Positions 50,872-59,949 of a DNA stretch of 64,000 bases are shown here, piece after piece (positions within the stretch are counted from its first letter, which is position 1; each line of letters begins with the position of its first letter). The DNA is from an uncultured Lachnospiraceae bacterium (GTDB lineage: Bacteria; Bacillota; Clostridia; Lachnospirales; Lachnospiraceae): positions 48,593 to 112,592 of the forward strand of contig CAJTKA010000004.1 in the NCBI GenBank assembly GCA_910576815.1. Reading direction: 5' to 3'. The position numbers and the translations under genes were made by a program. The notes beneath the pieces are model-generated. The model searched no databases and was not told where the DNA came from. It worked only from the letters and a program-made list of their open reading frames with translations.

Positions 50872-50900
50872 TTTACACACCTTACTTGCTTTGTTATAAT
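50872..50900 (+). promoter_or_regulatory. Promoter of pflA
   Basis: TTTACA (50872-50877), 17-base spacer ending TGT, TATAAT (50895-50900), an extended -10 promoter. Confidence 0.8.
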
Positions 50901-50962
50901 ATAGGCAGAATTGGACAGCATAAAACAATAGCAGAATTTTAAATAGAAAGAAGGTAATTTCT

Positions 50963-51724
50963 ATGCAGGGAAGAATCCACTCCTTAGAAAGCTTTGGCAC
51001 CGTAGACGGCCCGGGGACCCGTTTTGTGGTCTTCGTGCAGGGCTGCCCCATGCGCTGCGCCTACTGCCACAATCCCGACACCTGGGACATGAACGGCGGC
51101 ACACTGATGGAGCCGGAAGAAATCTTTGAACAGTATAAACGAAATGAGGCGTTTTACCACGGCGGCGGCATCACCGTCACCGGCGGCGAACCATTGATGC
51201 AGGTCGATTTTCTGATCGATCTTTTTACCATTGCCAAGAAGGAAAACGTGCATACCTGTATCGACTCCTCAGGCATTGCCTACAAGAAAAATGCAAACCC
51301 GGATTGGCTTGCGAAACTTGATCATCTGATGACGCTGACGGACCTTGTCATGCTGGATATCAAGCACATCGATCCCGAGAAACACAAAGAGCTCACCTCT
51401 CAGCCCAATGAAGGCATCCTCGCCTTTGCGGAATACCTGGACGAGAAGCACGTGGATGTGTGGATCCGCCACGTTATCGTACCCGGCCTCACCGATGATG
51501 ACGAATATCTTTATAAACTCGGCTATTTCATCGGCGGTCTTACGAATGTGAAGGCACTGGACGCTCTCCCCTACCACACCATGGGCGAATCCAAATACGA
51601 GAAACTGGGGATGGCATATAAGCTTGCGGGCGTTCCCGCCATGGATAAGGATAAACTGATTGAAAAAAAGAAAGTGATTCTCGATGGCGTTCGAAAACGC
51701 AGAGAAGAGTTGGGACGGATCTGA
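50963..51724 (+). CDS. pflA: Pyruvate formate-lyase activating enzyme
   Basis: A 253-residue radical-SAM enzyme that abstracts hydrogen from the glycyl-radical loop. N-terminus GRIHSLESFGTVDGPGTRFV, cluster motif CPMRCAYC (CxxxCxxC, about residues 29-36), GGE motif in VTGGEPLMQ, and IDSSG. AAGG precedes the ATG. It has its own promoter after the terminator of the split pfl genes, so enzyme and activase can be set independently. Confidence 0.96.
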   Translation: MQGRIHSLESFGTVDGPGTRFVVFVQGCPMRCAYCHNPDTWDMNGGTLMEPEEIFEQYKRNEAFYHGGGITVTGGEPLMQVDFLIDLFTIAKKENVHTCIDSSGIAYKKNANPDWLAKLDHLMTLTDLVMLDIKHIDPEKHKELTSQPNEGILAFAEYLDEKHVDVWIRHVIVPGLTDDDEYLYKLGYFIGGLTNVKALDALPYHTMGESKYEKLGMAYKLAGVPAMDKDKLIEKKKVILDGVRKRREELGRI

Positions 51725-51729
51725 ACGCT

Positions 51730-51924
51730 TCAGATCTGCTCCAACTCCTTCCGTGTAATACCCCGCACATTCTTCTCCGCTTTCACCCGCGGAATCATAA
51801 TCTGGTGCCCGCAGCCTTTACATTTGAGGCGAAAATCCGCACCGATCCGCAGCACCTCCCACTCGGCCGAGCCGCAGGGGTGCTGCTTTTTCATTTTTAA
51901 GATATCGCCGACCTGAATGTCCAT
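51730..51924 (-). CDS. DUF951 domain-containing protein
   Basis: A 64-residue protein of the DUF951 family: VGDILKMKKQHPCGSAEWEVLRIGADF in pieces, CxGCGH, and IMIPR. The Cys residues suggest a small metal-binding knuckle. Function unknown. It lies 15 bases downstream of the Sir2-type gene and converges with pflA. Confidence 0.9.
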   Translation of the reverse strand: MDIQVGDILKMKKQHPCGSAEWEVLRIGADFRLKCKGCGHQIMIPRVKAEKNVRGITRKELEQI

Positions 51925-51939
51925 AACCAGTCCCCATGA

Positions 51940-52653
51940 TTAAAGCTGCGAAAAGATTTCCCCGATACTTCCCTGCACCACGAGGTCCGCGATCCCGTCT
52001 CTGGCAGTGGGTGTCTTGTTGACAAGCACCAGCTTATTGCCATTATAATAATCCAAAAGTCCTGCTGCCGGATAGACCGCGAGAGACGTTCCGCCGACGA
52101 TCAGCACATCCGCTTCGCTGATAGCGCGGATGGCTGCCGAAAGCGTGCTCTGGTCAAGCCCTTCCTCATAAAGGACAACATCGGGTTTAATGTCCCCGCC
52201 GCACTCGCAGTGAGGAACCCCCTCAGAATGAGCAATAAAATTGACATCGTAAAACTTGTGGCAGGTCTCGCAGAAATTACGCAGCACCGAACCGTGCAGT
52301 TCATACACTTTCTCACTGCCCGCCGCCTGGTGCAGCCCGTCGATGTTCTGGGTCACCACCGCCTTTAATTTCCCTTCTTTTTCCCATTGCGCCAGCTTCA
52401 AATGCGCCGCATTTGGCTTTGCATCAAGGCAGAGCATCTTATTCCGATAGAACCTGTAAAATTCCTCGGTGTTCCTCCTGTAAAAAGTGTGGCTTAGTAT
52501 GGTTTCCGGAGGATAGTCATACTGTTGATTGTAGAGACCGTCCACGCTCCGAAAATCCGGAATACCGCTCTCCGTGGAAACGCCCGCGCCTCCGAAAAAG
52601 ACAATGTTATCCGATTCGTTCACCCACTCGCGCAACTGTTCTATTGCATTCAT
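51940..52653 (-). CDS. NAD-dependent protein deacylase (Sir2 family)
   Basis: A 237-residue sirtuin that removes acyl groups from lysines using NAD. NAD-binding GGAGVSTESGIPDFRSVDGLY (in pieces), the QNIDGLH segment, catalytic His in ELHGS, and two zinc pairs CETC and CECGG. Length matches the CobB class. GGAGGAGG precedes the ATG. Downstream of leuA. Confidence 0.94.
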   Translation of the reverse strand: MNAIEQLREWVNESDNIVFFGGAGVSTESGIPDFRSVDGLYNQQYDYPPETILSHTFYRRNTEEFYRFYRNKMLCLDAKPNAAHLKLAQWEKEGKLKAVVTQNIDGLHQAAGSEKVYELHGSVLRNFCETCHKFYDVNFIAHSEGVPHCECGGDIKPDVVLYEEGLDQSTLSAAIRAISEADVLIVGGTSLAVYPAAGLLDYYNGNKLVLVNKTPTARDGIADLVVQGSIGEIFSQL

Positions 52654-52671
52654 ACGATTTCCTCCTCCTTT

Positions 52672-52734
52672 GATTTACTTTACCCGAGTTCGCGAAGCGA
52701 CACTCGAAAGTTAATCGCGCAGCGATTTACTTTA
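52672..52734. repeat. Repeat and palindrome cluster between leuA and the Sir2 gene
   Basis: Two direct copies of GATTTACTTTA (52672-52682, 52724-52734) flank nested palindromes CGAGT...ACTCG with inner TCGC/GCGA, and ATCGC/GCGAT. The core CGCGAAGCG (52691-52699) recurs inverted at 63965-63973. No T tail, so a terminator is doubtful. Confidence 0.5.
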
Positions 52735-54405
52735 TCCTAATCCCAGCCGATTCACCGCCGAGAAGATCGCCCGCACGGACGCTCTCGTGATATTGGAGCT
52801 GACGCCCACACCGTAGGTCACGCGGCCGGTCTCCACGTCAAGCAGATGGATATAAGCAGCCGCCTGCGAATTGGAGCCGCTCTGGAGCGCATGCTCCTCG
52901 TAATCGAGGATCTTGATGGAAATCTCCAGCTCCTCCTGCAGACCGCGCTTTACGGCATCAATAGGGCCGTTTCCGACCGCTTCAAAGGTCTTCTCCTCAC
53001 CTGCATTGGTGTAGACCACCGTCACCTTGGTGTCAAATTCGGATTCGGTCTCGCCGCTTAAATCGTCCACCCTGAGTTTTCGGAAATGGATGGGTTCCTT
53101 TTTCAGCAGATACTCCTCGCGGAAACTCTCCATGATCTGATCAGGACTCACTTCGCCCTGTTTCTCGGAAATGCGCTGGATCACATCCGCAAACTCGCGG
53201 TGCATTCCCTTCGGCAGCTTAAAGCCGAAATAAGTATCCATAATAAAGGCGACACCGCCTTTACCTGACTGCGAATTGATGCGCACGATGGGCTCATATT
53301 CTCTGCCAATATCCGCCGGATCGATCGGCAGATAAGGCACTTCCCAATATTCACCACCGCGTTCTTTCATCGCCTTCATGCCCTTATTGATGGCATCCTG
53401 ATGGGAACCTGAAAATGCGGTAAACACCAGCTTTCCCGCATAGGGATGTCTGGGATGTACAGGGATCTTGCAGCATCTCTCATAAATTTCAATGCTCTCA
53501 TTCACATGCTCGATCGCAAGTTGAGGATCGATGCCCTGCGAAAACATATTGTAGGCAATATTCAAGACATCTACGTTACCTGTTCGTTCACCGTTTCCAA
53601 ACAGGGTGCCTTCCACGCGCTGTGCGCCCGCAAGCAGCGCAAGCTCTGCCGTCGCCACCCCGGTTCCCCTGTCGTTATGAGGATGGATGCTCAGGATAAT
53701 AGCCTCACGGTTTTCCAGATGTTTATTCATCCATTCGATCCTGTCCGCGAAGACATTGGGCGTGGTCATCTCCACCGTGGAGGGCAGGTTGATGATCATG
53801 GGATTTTCTTTGGTCGGTCCCCATTCCCTCTGAACGGCGTTGCAGACTTCCAGCGCGTAATCCAGTTCCGTACCCGTAAAGCTCTCGGGAGAATACTCTA
53901 AAATGATCTTTCCGGGGAAGTTTGCCGCATGACGTTTCACCATCTTTACTCCTTCCACGGCAATGTTTGTGATCTCCTCGCGGCTCATATGGAACACGAC
54001 ATCCCGCTGTAAGGTCGAGGTGGAATTATAAATGTGCACGATCGCCTGCTTACAGCCCTCTATGGACTCAAAGGTGCGCTCTAAGAGCTCCTCTCTGCAC
54101 TGGGTCAAAACCTGCACCACTACGTCGTCAGGGATCATCTTTCGATCCACCAGCTGACGCAGAAAATCAAATTCGATCTGGCTGGCCGCCGGGAAACCGA
54201 TCTCGATCTCCTTAAAGCCCAGCTTGATCAGGTAATTGAAAAATTCAATTTTTTCCGATACGACCATCGGGTCGATCAGCGCCTGGTTCCCGTCTCTTAA
54301 ATCGACGCTGCACCATACGGGTGCCTTCTCGATCTGCTTATTCACCCATTCTCTTTCGGGATAATCCACGACGGGATTTCTGCGGTATCTCTTATAATTC
54401 AACAT
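52732..54405 (-). CDS. leuA: 2-isopropylmalate synthase
   Basis: A 557-residue enzyme that condenses acetyl-CoA and 2-oxoisovalerate, the first committed step of leucine synthesis. WCSVDLRDGNQALIDPM at the N-terminus, metal-binding SIHPHNDRGTGVA, TLFGNGERTGNVD. A C-terminal LeuA dimer/allosteric domain (about 425-557) follows, with SGSNSQAAAYIHL. Belongs to the longer actinobacterial-type LeuA form. AAAGGAAAATG precedes the ATG. No T-box or leucine-rich leader peptide is seen in the 55-base gap after the HPr terminator. The other leu genes are absent from the window. Confidence 0.95.
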   Translation of the reverse strand: MLNYKRYRRNPVVDYPEREWVNKQIEKAPVWCSVDLRDGNQALIDPMVVSEKIEFFNYLIKLGFKEIEIGFPAASQIEFDFLRQLVDRKMIPDDVVVQVLTQCREELLERTFESIEGCKQAIVHIYNSTSTLQRDVVFHMSREEITNIAVEGVKMVKRHAANFPGKIILEYSPESFTGTELDYALEVCNAVQREWGPTKENPMIINLPSTVEMTTPNVFADRIEWMNKHLENREAIILSIHPHNDRGTGVATAELALLAGAQRVEGTLFGNGERTGNVDVLNIAYNMFSQGIDPQLAIEHVNESIEIYERCCKIPVHPRHPYAGKLVFTAFSGSHQDAINKGMKAMKERGGEYWEVPYLPIDPADIGREYEPIVRINSQSGKGGVAFIMDTYFGFKLPKGMHREFADVIQRISEKQGEVSPDQIMESFREEYLLKKEPIHFRKLRVDDLSGETESEFDTKVTVVYTNAGEEKTFEAVGNGPIDAVKRGLQEELEISIKILDYEEHALQSGSNSQAAAYIHLLDVETGRVTYGVGVSSNITRASVRAIFSAVNRLGLG

Positions 54406-54450
54406 AACATTTTCCTTTCTGTCTGTATTTTTTATGTAGTATTGTTTTTA

Positions 54451-54482
54451 CGAAAAATAGGACCCGCCTTTACAGCGGGTCC
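54451..54482 (-). terminator. Terminator between the HPr gene and leuA
   Basis: 8-bp stem GGACCCGC/GCGGGTCC (54460-54467 with 54475-54482), followed on the minus strand by TATTTTTCG. Confidence 0.88.
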
Positions 54483-54493
54483 GTTTTGTGACG

Positions 54494-54757
54494 TTATTCT
54501 CCAAGACCGTTTTCGATCGCGCTGACCAGCGCTTTCAGGGCCTCATCCTCGTCTTCTCCATCACACACAAACTCAATCTCATCGCCACACTTGACACACG
54601 CCCCTAGGACGCTTAGGACACTTTTGGCGTTCGCTGTATTCTCACGAAATGAAAAAGTTATCAGAGATTTGAACTGCATCGCTTCCTTACATAGGATGCC
54701 AGCCGGTCTTAGGTGCAGGCCCGTTGGATTTTTGATCACTACCTTTTGACTTACCAT
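54494..54757 (-). CDS. ptsH: HPr-family phosphocarrier protein
   Basis: An 87-residue HPr. Phosphorylatable His15 in PTGLHLRPAG and the regulatory Ser46 in NAKSVLSVLG are both present, so it could serve PTS transfer and HPr-kinase-dependent carbon control. An acidic GEDEDEALKAL helix ends it. No enzyme I gene is near. It is alone behind a strong promoter with a long structured leader. Confidence 0.93.
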   Translation of the reverse strand: MVSQKVVIKNPTGLHLRPAGILCKEAMQFKSLITFSFRENTANAKSVLSVLGACVKCGDEIEFVCDGEDEDEALKALVSAIENGLGE

Positions 54758-54914
54758 AACCCCGTCCTCTTTCTACATGATAATGTAAAGAATCATGCTG
54801 ATGCACTGATTCTTTACATGGGATCGGCATCAAAACTGCCAATCCTCTGATCGCAGTCGGAAATGTGATATTTCCGACGCGTGTCATCGCAGAAAACTGC
54901 TCTGACATAGTGGA
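54758..54914 (-). promoter_or_regulatory. Structured 5' leader of the HPr gene
   Basis: About 157 transcribed bases without a gene. Two hairpins: GTCGGAAAT/ATTTCCGAC (54856-54864 with 54870-54878) and a 13-bp perfect repeat ATGTAAAGAATCA/TGATTCTTTACAT (54783-54795 with 54807-54819). The second ends about 25 bases before the ATG, close to the ribosome site. No T tail follows, so control of translation or stability is likelier than attenuation. Not matched to a known riboswitch. Confidence 0.55.
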
Positions 54915-54921
54915 TATTATG

Positions 54922-54950
54922 AGTATAACATCTTCGCCGATATATCTCAA
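54922..54950 (-). promoter_or_regulatory. Promoter of the HPr gene
   Basis: Minus strand: TTGAGA (54950-54945), 17-base spacer ending TGT, TATACT (54927-54922), an extended SigA-type promoter immediately after the glmM stop. Confidence 0.8.
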
Positions 54951-54953
54951 GCC

Positions 54954-56303
54954 CTACAACATAATATTCTGAATCAACTCGGCAAGCTTTTTTGCTTCCT
55001 CGGTGATCAGGTTCTGATCCTTACCCTCGATCATCACGCGCACGAGCGGTTCTGTACCGGAAGGACGGATGAGTACGCGGCCCTCGCCCGCAAACTTTTT
55101 GTCAAGCGCGGCAATCGCTTCCGCGATTTCTGGATAGTCCATGAAATTCTCTTTTTTATGATTGGGCACCTTTGCGCCGACAAGCGCCTGCGGCATCACC
55201 TCCATGATGGAAGCTAACTCCGATAAAGGTCTTTTTGTCTCCACAAGCACCTGTAACAGATGCAGCGCGCTTAGCAGGCCGTCCCCCGTGGTATTCTCGT
55301 CAAGGAAGATCACGTGCCCGGATTGTTCGCCTCCAAGGCTGGCTCCGATCTCACGCATCCTCTCCAGCACATAGCGGTCTCCGACCTTGGTCTGCTCGAT
55401 CTTGATGCCGTTCTCCTCACCCATCAGGAAAAAGCCGAGATTGCTCATGACGGTGGCAACAATGGTATCGTGGTTGAGCTTGCCCTGTGCCTTCATATGC
55501 GTGCCGACGATGGCCATGATCTGATCGCCGTTGACGATGTGGCCCAGTTCATCCACCGCAAGCAGTCTGTCAGCATCCCCGTCAAAGGCCAGGCCCAGCT
55601 GCGCCTTCTCGTAGACAACTCTTGCCTGTAGTTCCTCCATATGCGTGGAGCCGCAGTTGGCGTTGATATTCGTGCCGTCGGGATTGTTGTGGATGGCAAC
55701 GACTTCCGCGCCCAGCTCCTTCATGGTCTCCACGGAAGTATAAAACGATGCCCCCTCCGCACAGTCCAGCACGATCTTCATACCGGTGAGATCGACATTC
55801 ACCGCTTTCATGGCATGATTGATGTACTCCTCCCTGGCATCCGTGCGGTACTTGATTTTGCCGACACTTGCTCCCGTAGGGAATTTAACGCCGCGCATAT
55901 CACTTCTGATCAGATCTTCGATCTCATCCTCCAGGGAATCCGGCAGCTTATAACCGTTTCCGTCAAAAAATTTGATGCCGTTAAACTCTACCGTATTGTG
56001 GGAGGCAGAGATGACAACGCCCGCATCCACCTTGTACTTTCTGGTCAGATACGCTACCGCAGGCGTGGGAACAACACCCACATAAACCGCATTCGCGCCC
56101 ACGGAGCACACACCGGCCATCAAGGCATTTGCCAGCATGTCACCGGAAATCCTCGTGTCGCACCCCACCATGATCGTGGGCTTGTGCGCATTCTCTTTCG
56201 TAAGGACATAGGCGCCCGCCTGCCCCAACTGCATCGCTAAAAGGGGCGAAAGTTCCTCATTTGCAATGCCGCGCACGCCGTCCGTGCCAAATAATCTCGC
56301 CAT
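54954..56303 (-). CDS. glmM: Phosphoglucosamine mutase
   Basis: A 449-residue enzyme converting glucosamine 6-phosphate to the 1-phosphate for UDP-GlcNAc. FGTDGVRGIAN at the start, the phosphoserine loop VVISASHN (Ser101), the metal loop FDGDADR, and the sugar-binding GGEQSGH and phosphate-binding RPSGTEPLVRVM. Follows cdaA-cdaR in the conserved cdaA-cdaR-glmM order, in which CdaA and GlmM are known to interact in several Firmicutes. Confidence 0.97.
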   Translation of the reverse strand: MARLFGTDGVRGIANEELSPLLAMQLGQAGAYVLTKENAHKPTIMVGCDTRISGDMLANALMAGVCSVGANAVYVGVVPTPAVAYLTRKYKVDAGVVISASHNTVEFNGIKFFDGNGYKLPDSLEDEIEDLIRSDMRGVKFPTGASVGKIKYRTDAREEYINHAMKAVNVDLTGMKIVLDCAEGASFYTSVETMKELGAEVVAIHNNPDGTNINANCGSTHMEELQARVVYEKAQLGLAFDGDADRLLAVDELGHIVNGDQIMAIVGTHMKAQGKLNHDTIVATVMSNLGFFLMGEENGIKIEQTKVGDRYVLERMREIGASLGGEQSGHVIFLDENTTGDGLLSALHLLQVLVETKRPLSELASIMEVMPQALVGAKVPNHKKENFMDYPEIAEAIAALDKKFAGEGRVLIRPSGTEPLVRVMIEGKDQNLITEEAKKLAELIQNIML

Positions 56304-56325
56304 ATCGTTCCTATCCTTTCCAGAT

Positions 56326-57606
56326 TTATTCTTTTTCTATCAGATGCACACGTACCTCCGTGGGATTGCCCTGTTTGACATTCTCCACTGTCGTGGTCGC
56401 GTTCACCGGCATCCAGTAACTGCCCTCCGACAGTTCCTCCAATCCTTCCGATTCCATCCACGCATCCAAGTCGATCACTGCGGTCACGTTTTCCGCCTCA
56501 ATCTCATTTAGGACCGCGGACAGGCCGGTGAGCGTCACGCTGCATTCATTTGCCGGCTCAGTGATAACAGCCTCGTAGCCGTCAGGAAGCCCTTCAAAGA
56601 GAATCTTGCCGACAGGGATCCGTACTGCACGGTTCTGCTCCGCCTCGATTTTTGCTACCGCATTGATTTTGCCTTCAAAATTTTCCTCTGCAAGAATCAC
56701 ATTCGCCGGGAGATAATCATTGATATCCACGAGCGCCGTCACATCCTCTGTCGCATCCGTCACATCCAGGATCCCCTCGGGAAGCTCGATCACATCAAGC
56801 CTAGTCAGATATTTCGAACGGGCGGCCACCTTAATGCTCGGTCTGGTAAAGGAAACTTCCCCCGTAAAGCCGTAACCCTCCGCCGGTCTGCCTGTGACCT
56901 TGCAGGTGAGGGGCAGCTCCTTAAGCTCCAGGATATCCACGCTGACGCGCACCTTGGATATGCTTTTTTCAATGTTGTTCGACATGATCTCCTCGCCGTC
57001 TTCATTGTAGAGGCGAATATTCGAGTCAGTGGAAATGGTGTTGGTAAAACCGGACACATCCACCTCGGCCTGCGCCTTGGTCACCTGCGAAATCACAGAT
57101 TTCGGCCCTGATATGCGAATCAAATTCTGTTCCGTAGTCACATCACCAACTACGTAACCTTCCCGCACATCTCCCGTCGTAATGGATTTTAATGGCAGGG
57201 AACGGGTCTGCTTTTCCTCGATACTCAGCTTTACGCTGTCGATATTACCGCGGATGCTGTCCAACTTATCGTTGTATTTATTGGTGGAAAACTTAATAGC
57301 GACCGTATCCACACTGGTCAGGTCATTCACATCGGCTTCCGCCACAATATTGCTTTTATCCAGAGCATCAATAATGGAGCGGGGCGCCGATATCGTTACG
57401 ACATCCACAGTATCCGTACCGTCAAGCACTTCAAATACCTGCCCCCTGTCCGTGATCAGGTTTGCGTTCTTGATCGTGACCGGAACGTCATTCACACGGT
57501 AGGTGGCTATGGGGTCGTTGATATTTGTTACCACCAGCCAGAGCACGGCTGCGCAGAGAAAGGAGGCGATCTTTAAGCCCAAATTGGCAGTAAGCTTATT
57601 TTTCAT
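56326..57606 (-). CDS. cdaR: YbbR-domain protein CdaR, regulator of diadenylate cyclase
   Basis: A 426-residue membrane-anchored protein. One N-terminal helix (about residues 8-26, NLGLKIASFLCAAVLWLVV) is followed by about four YbbR repeats, each with a strand pattern like DVPVTIKNAN, LPLKSITTG, ELPLTCKVTG, RIPVGKILFEG. The exported part is thought to signal to CdaA. Its start overlaps cdaA by 11 bases. Confidence 0.93.
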   Translation of the reverse strand: MKNKLTANLGLKIASFLCAAVLWLVVTNINDPIATYRVNDVPVTIKNANLITDRGQVFEVLDGTDTVDVVTISAPRSIIDALDKSNIVAEADVNDLTSVDTVAIKFSTNKYNDKLDSIRGNIDSVKLSIEEKQTRSLPLKSITTGDVREGYVVGDVTTEQNLIRISGPKSVISQVTKAQAEVDVSGFTNTISTDSNIRLYNEDGEEIMSNNIEKSISKVRVSVDILELKELPLTCKVTGRPAEGYGFTGEVSFTRPSIKVAARSKYLTRLDVIELPEGILDVTDATEDVTALVDINDYLPANVILAEENFEGKINAVAKIEAEQNRAVRIPVGKILFEGLPDGYEAVITEPANECSVTLTGLSAVLNEIEAENVTAVIDLDAWMESEGLEELSEGSYWMPVNATTTVENVKQGNPTEVRVHLIEKE

Positions 57607-58477
57607 ACTTGATTCCTGCCTTTCCGCCGGCCTTGCTCTTAAAAAGCTTGCGTTTTTTATCCTCTATCGGCTTATCCTGAATCTCCTGCAGGCGTTCGCG
57701 CAGTCTTGCCGCATCGAGATTTCTCTCCAATTCACCGCCGTAAGCCACGCTGATCTTGCCCGTTTCTTCCGAAACGATCACCGTCAGGGAATCTGTCACC
57801 TCGGAGATACCGACGCCTGCCCTGTGTCTGGTGCCAAGGTCCTTACTCAGCGCCATATTATCAGAAAGCGGCAAATAGCAGGTCGCGGATACAATACGAT
57901 TGCCGCGCACGATCACCGCGCCGTCATGAAGCGGCGTATTATGCTCAAAAATATTGATGAGGAGCTGGCTGGAAATAATACCATCCACATCGATTCCTGT
58001 TCTTTCATATTCTTTAAGGGACTGCTCGTGTTCGATCACGATCAGAGCCCCTGTTTTGACCTTGCCCATCTCAAAAGCCGCCTTCACGATCTCGCCGATG
58101 GTGCGATCAGAAAAACGACCGTCCTCCCGCTTATTGGCGTCCAAAAAAGTGGCCAAAAAATTCTTTCTTCCAAGTTCCTCCAAGGCGGAACGCAGCTCCG
58201 GCTGCAGTACCACCACAAAAGCAGTGGCTGCAATGCTAATAATATTAGGCACGATCCAGAGTATCGTGTTCATTTTACAAAAAGCCGCAATAATGATAAA
58301 AATCAAGATCACAATCACGCCTTTTAAGAGCGCCCAGGCTCTCGTATTTTTGATCCAGACCAGAATGTGATATGCCACAAAAGTCAGGATAGCGATCTCG
58401 GCAATATCATTCCAGCGAATCGTGGGCATATGCAGCCTTGCAAGATAGACGCCGATCCAGGTATTCAGTTGATCCAT
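57596..58477 (-). CDS. cdaA: Diadenylate cyclase CdaA
   Basis: A 293-residue enzyme that joins two ATP to c-di-AMP, controlling K+ and osmolyte balance. Three membrane helices occupy about residues 20-95, then a DAC domain with LHDGAVIVRGNRI (DGA motif) and LGTRHRAGVGISE (RHR motif). A Lys-rich tail ends it. Seven bases downstream of an uncharacterised membrane protein. Confidence 0.96.
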   Translation of the reverse strand: MDQLNTWIGVYLARLHMPTIRWNDIAEIAILTFVAYHILVWIKNTRAWALLKGVIVILIFIIIAAFCKMNTILWIVPNIISIAATAFVVVLQPELRSALEELGRKNFLATFLDANKREDGRFSDRTIGEIVKAAFEMGKVKTGALIVIEHEQSLKEYERTGIDVDGIISSQLLINIFEHNTPLHDGAVIVRGNRIVSATCYLPLSDNMALSKDLGTRHRAGVGISEVTDSLTVIVSEETGKISVAYGGELERNLDAARLRERLQEIQDKPIEDKKRKLFKSKAGGKAGIKYEK

Positions 58478-58483
58478 CTCACA

Positions 58484-59416
58484 TCACCGCCTCTTGGAAT
58501 TGATCTGCTTCACTTTCTTTTCAGGCCTAGTCACTGTGACCTTGGGTACAGCCTTAACATAATAATAGTATTCATCGTCCTCAAATTGAACCTTTTCCGT
58601 GCGACTGTAATCGACATAAAATACGAAAAATTGCAGCACCAGCACGATCAGGAAGGAAACGATGGTTCCCAAAATGATACTTAACAGGGACTGGTTCGTG
58701 TCAAAAATCAGGTCACCCACAAGGAGCACCATGATATTGACCACCGCACCCGCAATCATGGCAATCGTCCATGCGTAATCGACGCTCAACCGTCGCAGGA
58801 GATAAACGATGATCACCGTAATGGCAAATGCCGCAATGACGACCACCATCTCTTTATTTTTCAATAAACCGTCTATGATAAACTTAAATTTTGCAGCTGT
58901 TTCCTCCTCTGCCATAGATGCGATCACCGTCTCATTTTTCGTTACATAGTGAAGCAAGTAGTAAACGATCACCCCACAGGCAACAGAAACCGCGGAGGCA
59001 GGTCCTCCGATCAGCCCCATGGAAATGGGAATCACATACGGAATCCGCATCAGAAAGCAAATCGGCAAGAGCACTACCACCAAAGTATCCTTCGGAGAAA
59101 ATCGCAGATACAGTAAAAAGAGCAGGAGGAAACCGGCTCCTATCACCGCTGCGCATTCCATGCTGAAAGAATAGAGGTGCAGAATCGAGAAAAGCGCCCC
59201 CATCACCACAATAAAATTGATCGGCATGAACGAACACATAAGCGCCACGATCAATACCAAAGTCATCCTGTTCAGCGCCTCCATGTACCCAAGCCTGGAA
59301 TTGAGCAGAAAGAGGGTAATAAATGCCAGAACAAATTTCAAAAGGGGAGTGATATACACCTCATACTTGCCATATATAGTTAACAGCATTTGTTTAATAA
59401 GCAGTAAAGTCGTCAT
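58484..59416 (-). CDS. Uncharacterised polytopic membrane protein upstream of cdaA
   Basis: A 310-residue protein with about eight hydrophobic segments and a short charged, Tyr-rich cytoplasmic tail (VQFEDDEYYYYVKAVPK). I do not recognise its family. The layout (helices in two groups separated by a soluble stretch near residues 165-185) resembles neither a standard transporter nor CdaA. Its position seven bases before cdaA suggests a role in c-di-AMP-linked envelope or osmotic control (inference). Confidence 0.7.
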   Translation of the reverse strand: MTTLLLIKQMLLTIYGKYEVYITPLLKFVLAFITLFLLNSRLGYMEALNRMTLVLIVALMCSFMPINFIVVMGALFSILHLYSFSMECAAVIGAGFLLLFLLYLRFSPKDTLVVVLLPICFLMRIPYVIPISMGLIGGPASAVSVACGVIVYYLLHYVTKNETVIASMAEEETAAKFKFIIDGLLKNKEMVVVIAAFAITVIIVYLLRRLSVDYAWTIAMIAGAVVNIMVLLVGDLIFDTNQSLLSIILGTIVSFLIVLVLQFFVFYVDYSRTEKVQFEDDEYYYYVKAVPKVTVTRPEKKVKQINSKRR

Positions 59417-59505
59417 TCCGTGTCAATTCCTTTGTCAGTTGTTCTCGTACAAAATAAGTGCGAAATCAATGTGGAGCATTCCTAGCGTTTGCCGTAGGCA
59501 TACTC

Positions 59506-59913
59506 CTATTGCCTGCTGTCCGGCGACGATTTCTTGTACATGGCAGCAAGCCTGTGCAGATTCATATAGTAGGTCCGCAAGCTCTTTTTGGCCCTGCTGT
59601 ATCTGACCGTATAAACCGCGTATGCGATCACGGCGTAGATGCCAACAGTGGCGAGATACCAAAATAAAACGTTCTTCGCAAACTCCAGAAGATCCATCTT
59701 ATAAATATCGGTCATAAAGATTTCAAAATCATAAAAAATGTACATAGCAAAAACCACTACAAATGCGATGGTTGCACTTATAATGGATTTAAGCACCTGC
59801 CAGCCTATATAGTCGTTCCGAAAATAACTTCCAATATCCAGATTCTTCCTGCCTTCATTTGCCTCGTAGGAAGCCATCTTAGTCATCAGAACAACTCTCT
59901 CCTCATTTAACAT
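59506..59913 (-). CDS. Uncharacterised small membrane protein
   Basis: A 135-residue protein with two hydrophobic segments (about residues 45-65 and 83-103) and basic, Tyr-rich ends. The frame opens at 59928, but the ATG at 59913 (MLNEERVVLMTKMASYE) follows GGAGTCATT. Not recognised. It lies between yvyF and the membrane protein upstream of cdaA on the same strand, with an 89-base gap after it that shows no terminator. Confidence 0.65.
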   Translation of the reverse strand: MLNEERVVLMTKMASYEANEGRKNLDIGSYFRNDYIGWQVLKSIISATIAFVVVFAMYIFYDFEIFMTDIYKMDLLEFAKNVLFWYLATVGIYAVIAYAVYTVRYSRAKKSLRTYYMNLHRLAAMYKKSSPDSRQ

Positions 59914-59949
59914 AATGACTCCAATCAATCAAAACACGGTAATACGGAA

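Noticed and set aside
54687..54950. 87-codon minus-strand frame across the HPr leader
   Set aside because: It overlaps the HPr start in another frame, lacks a ribosome site and is produced by the palindromic leader sequence.
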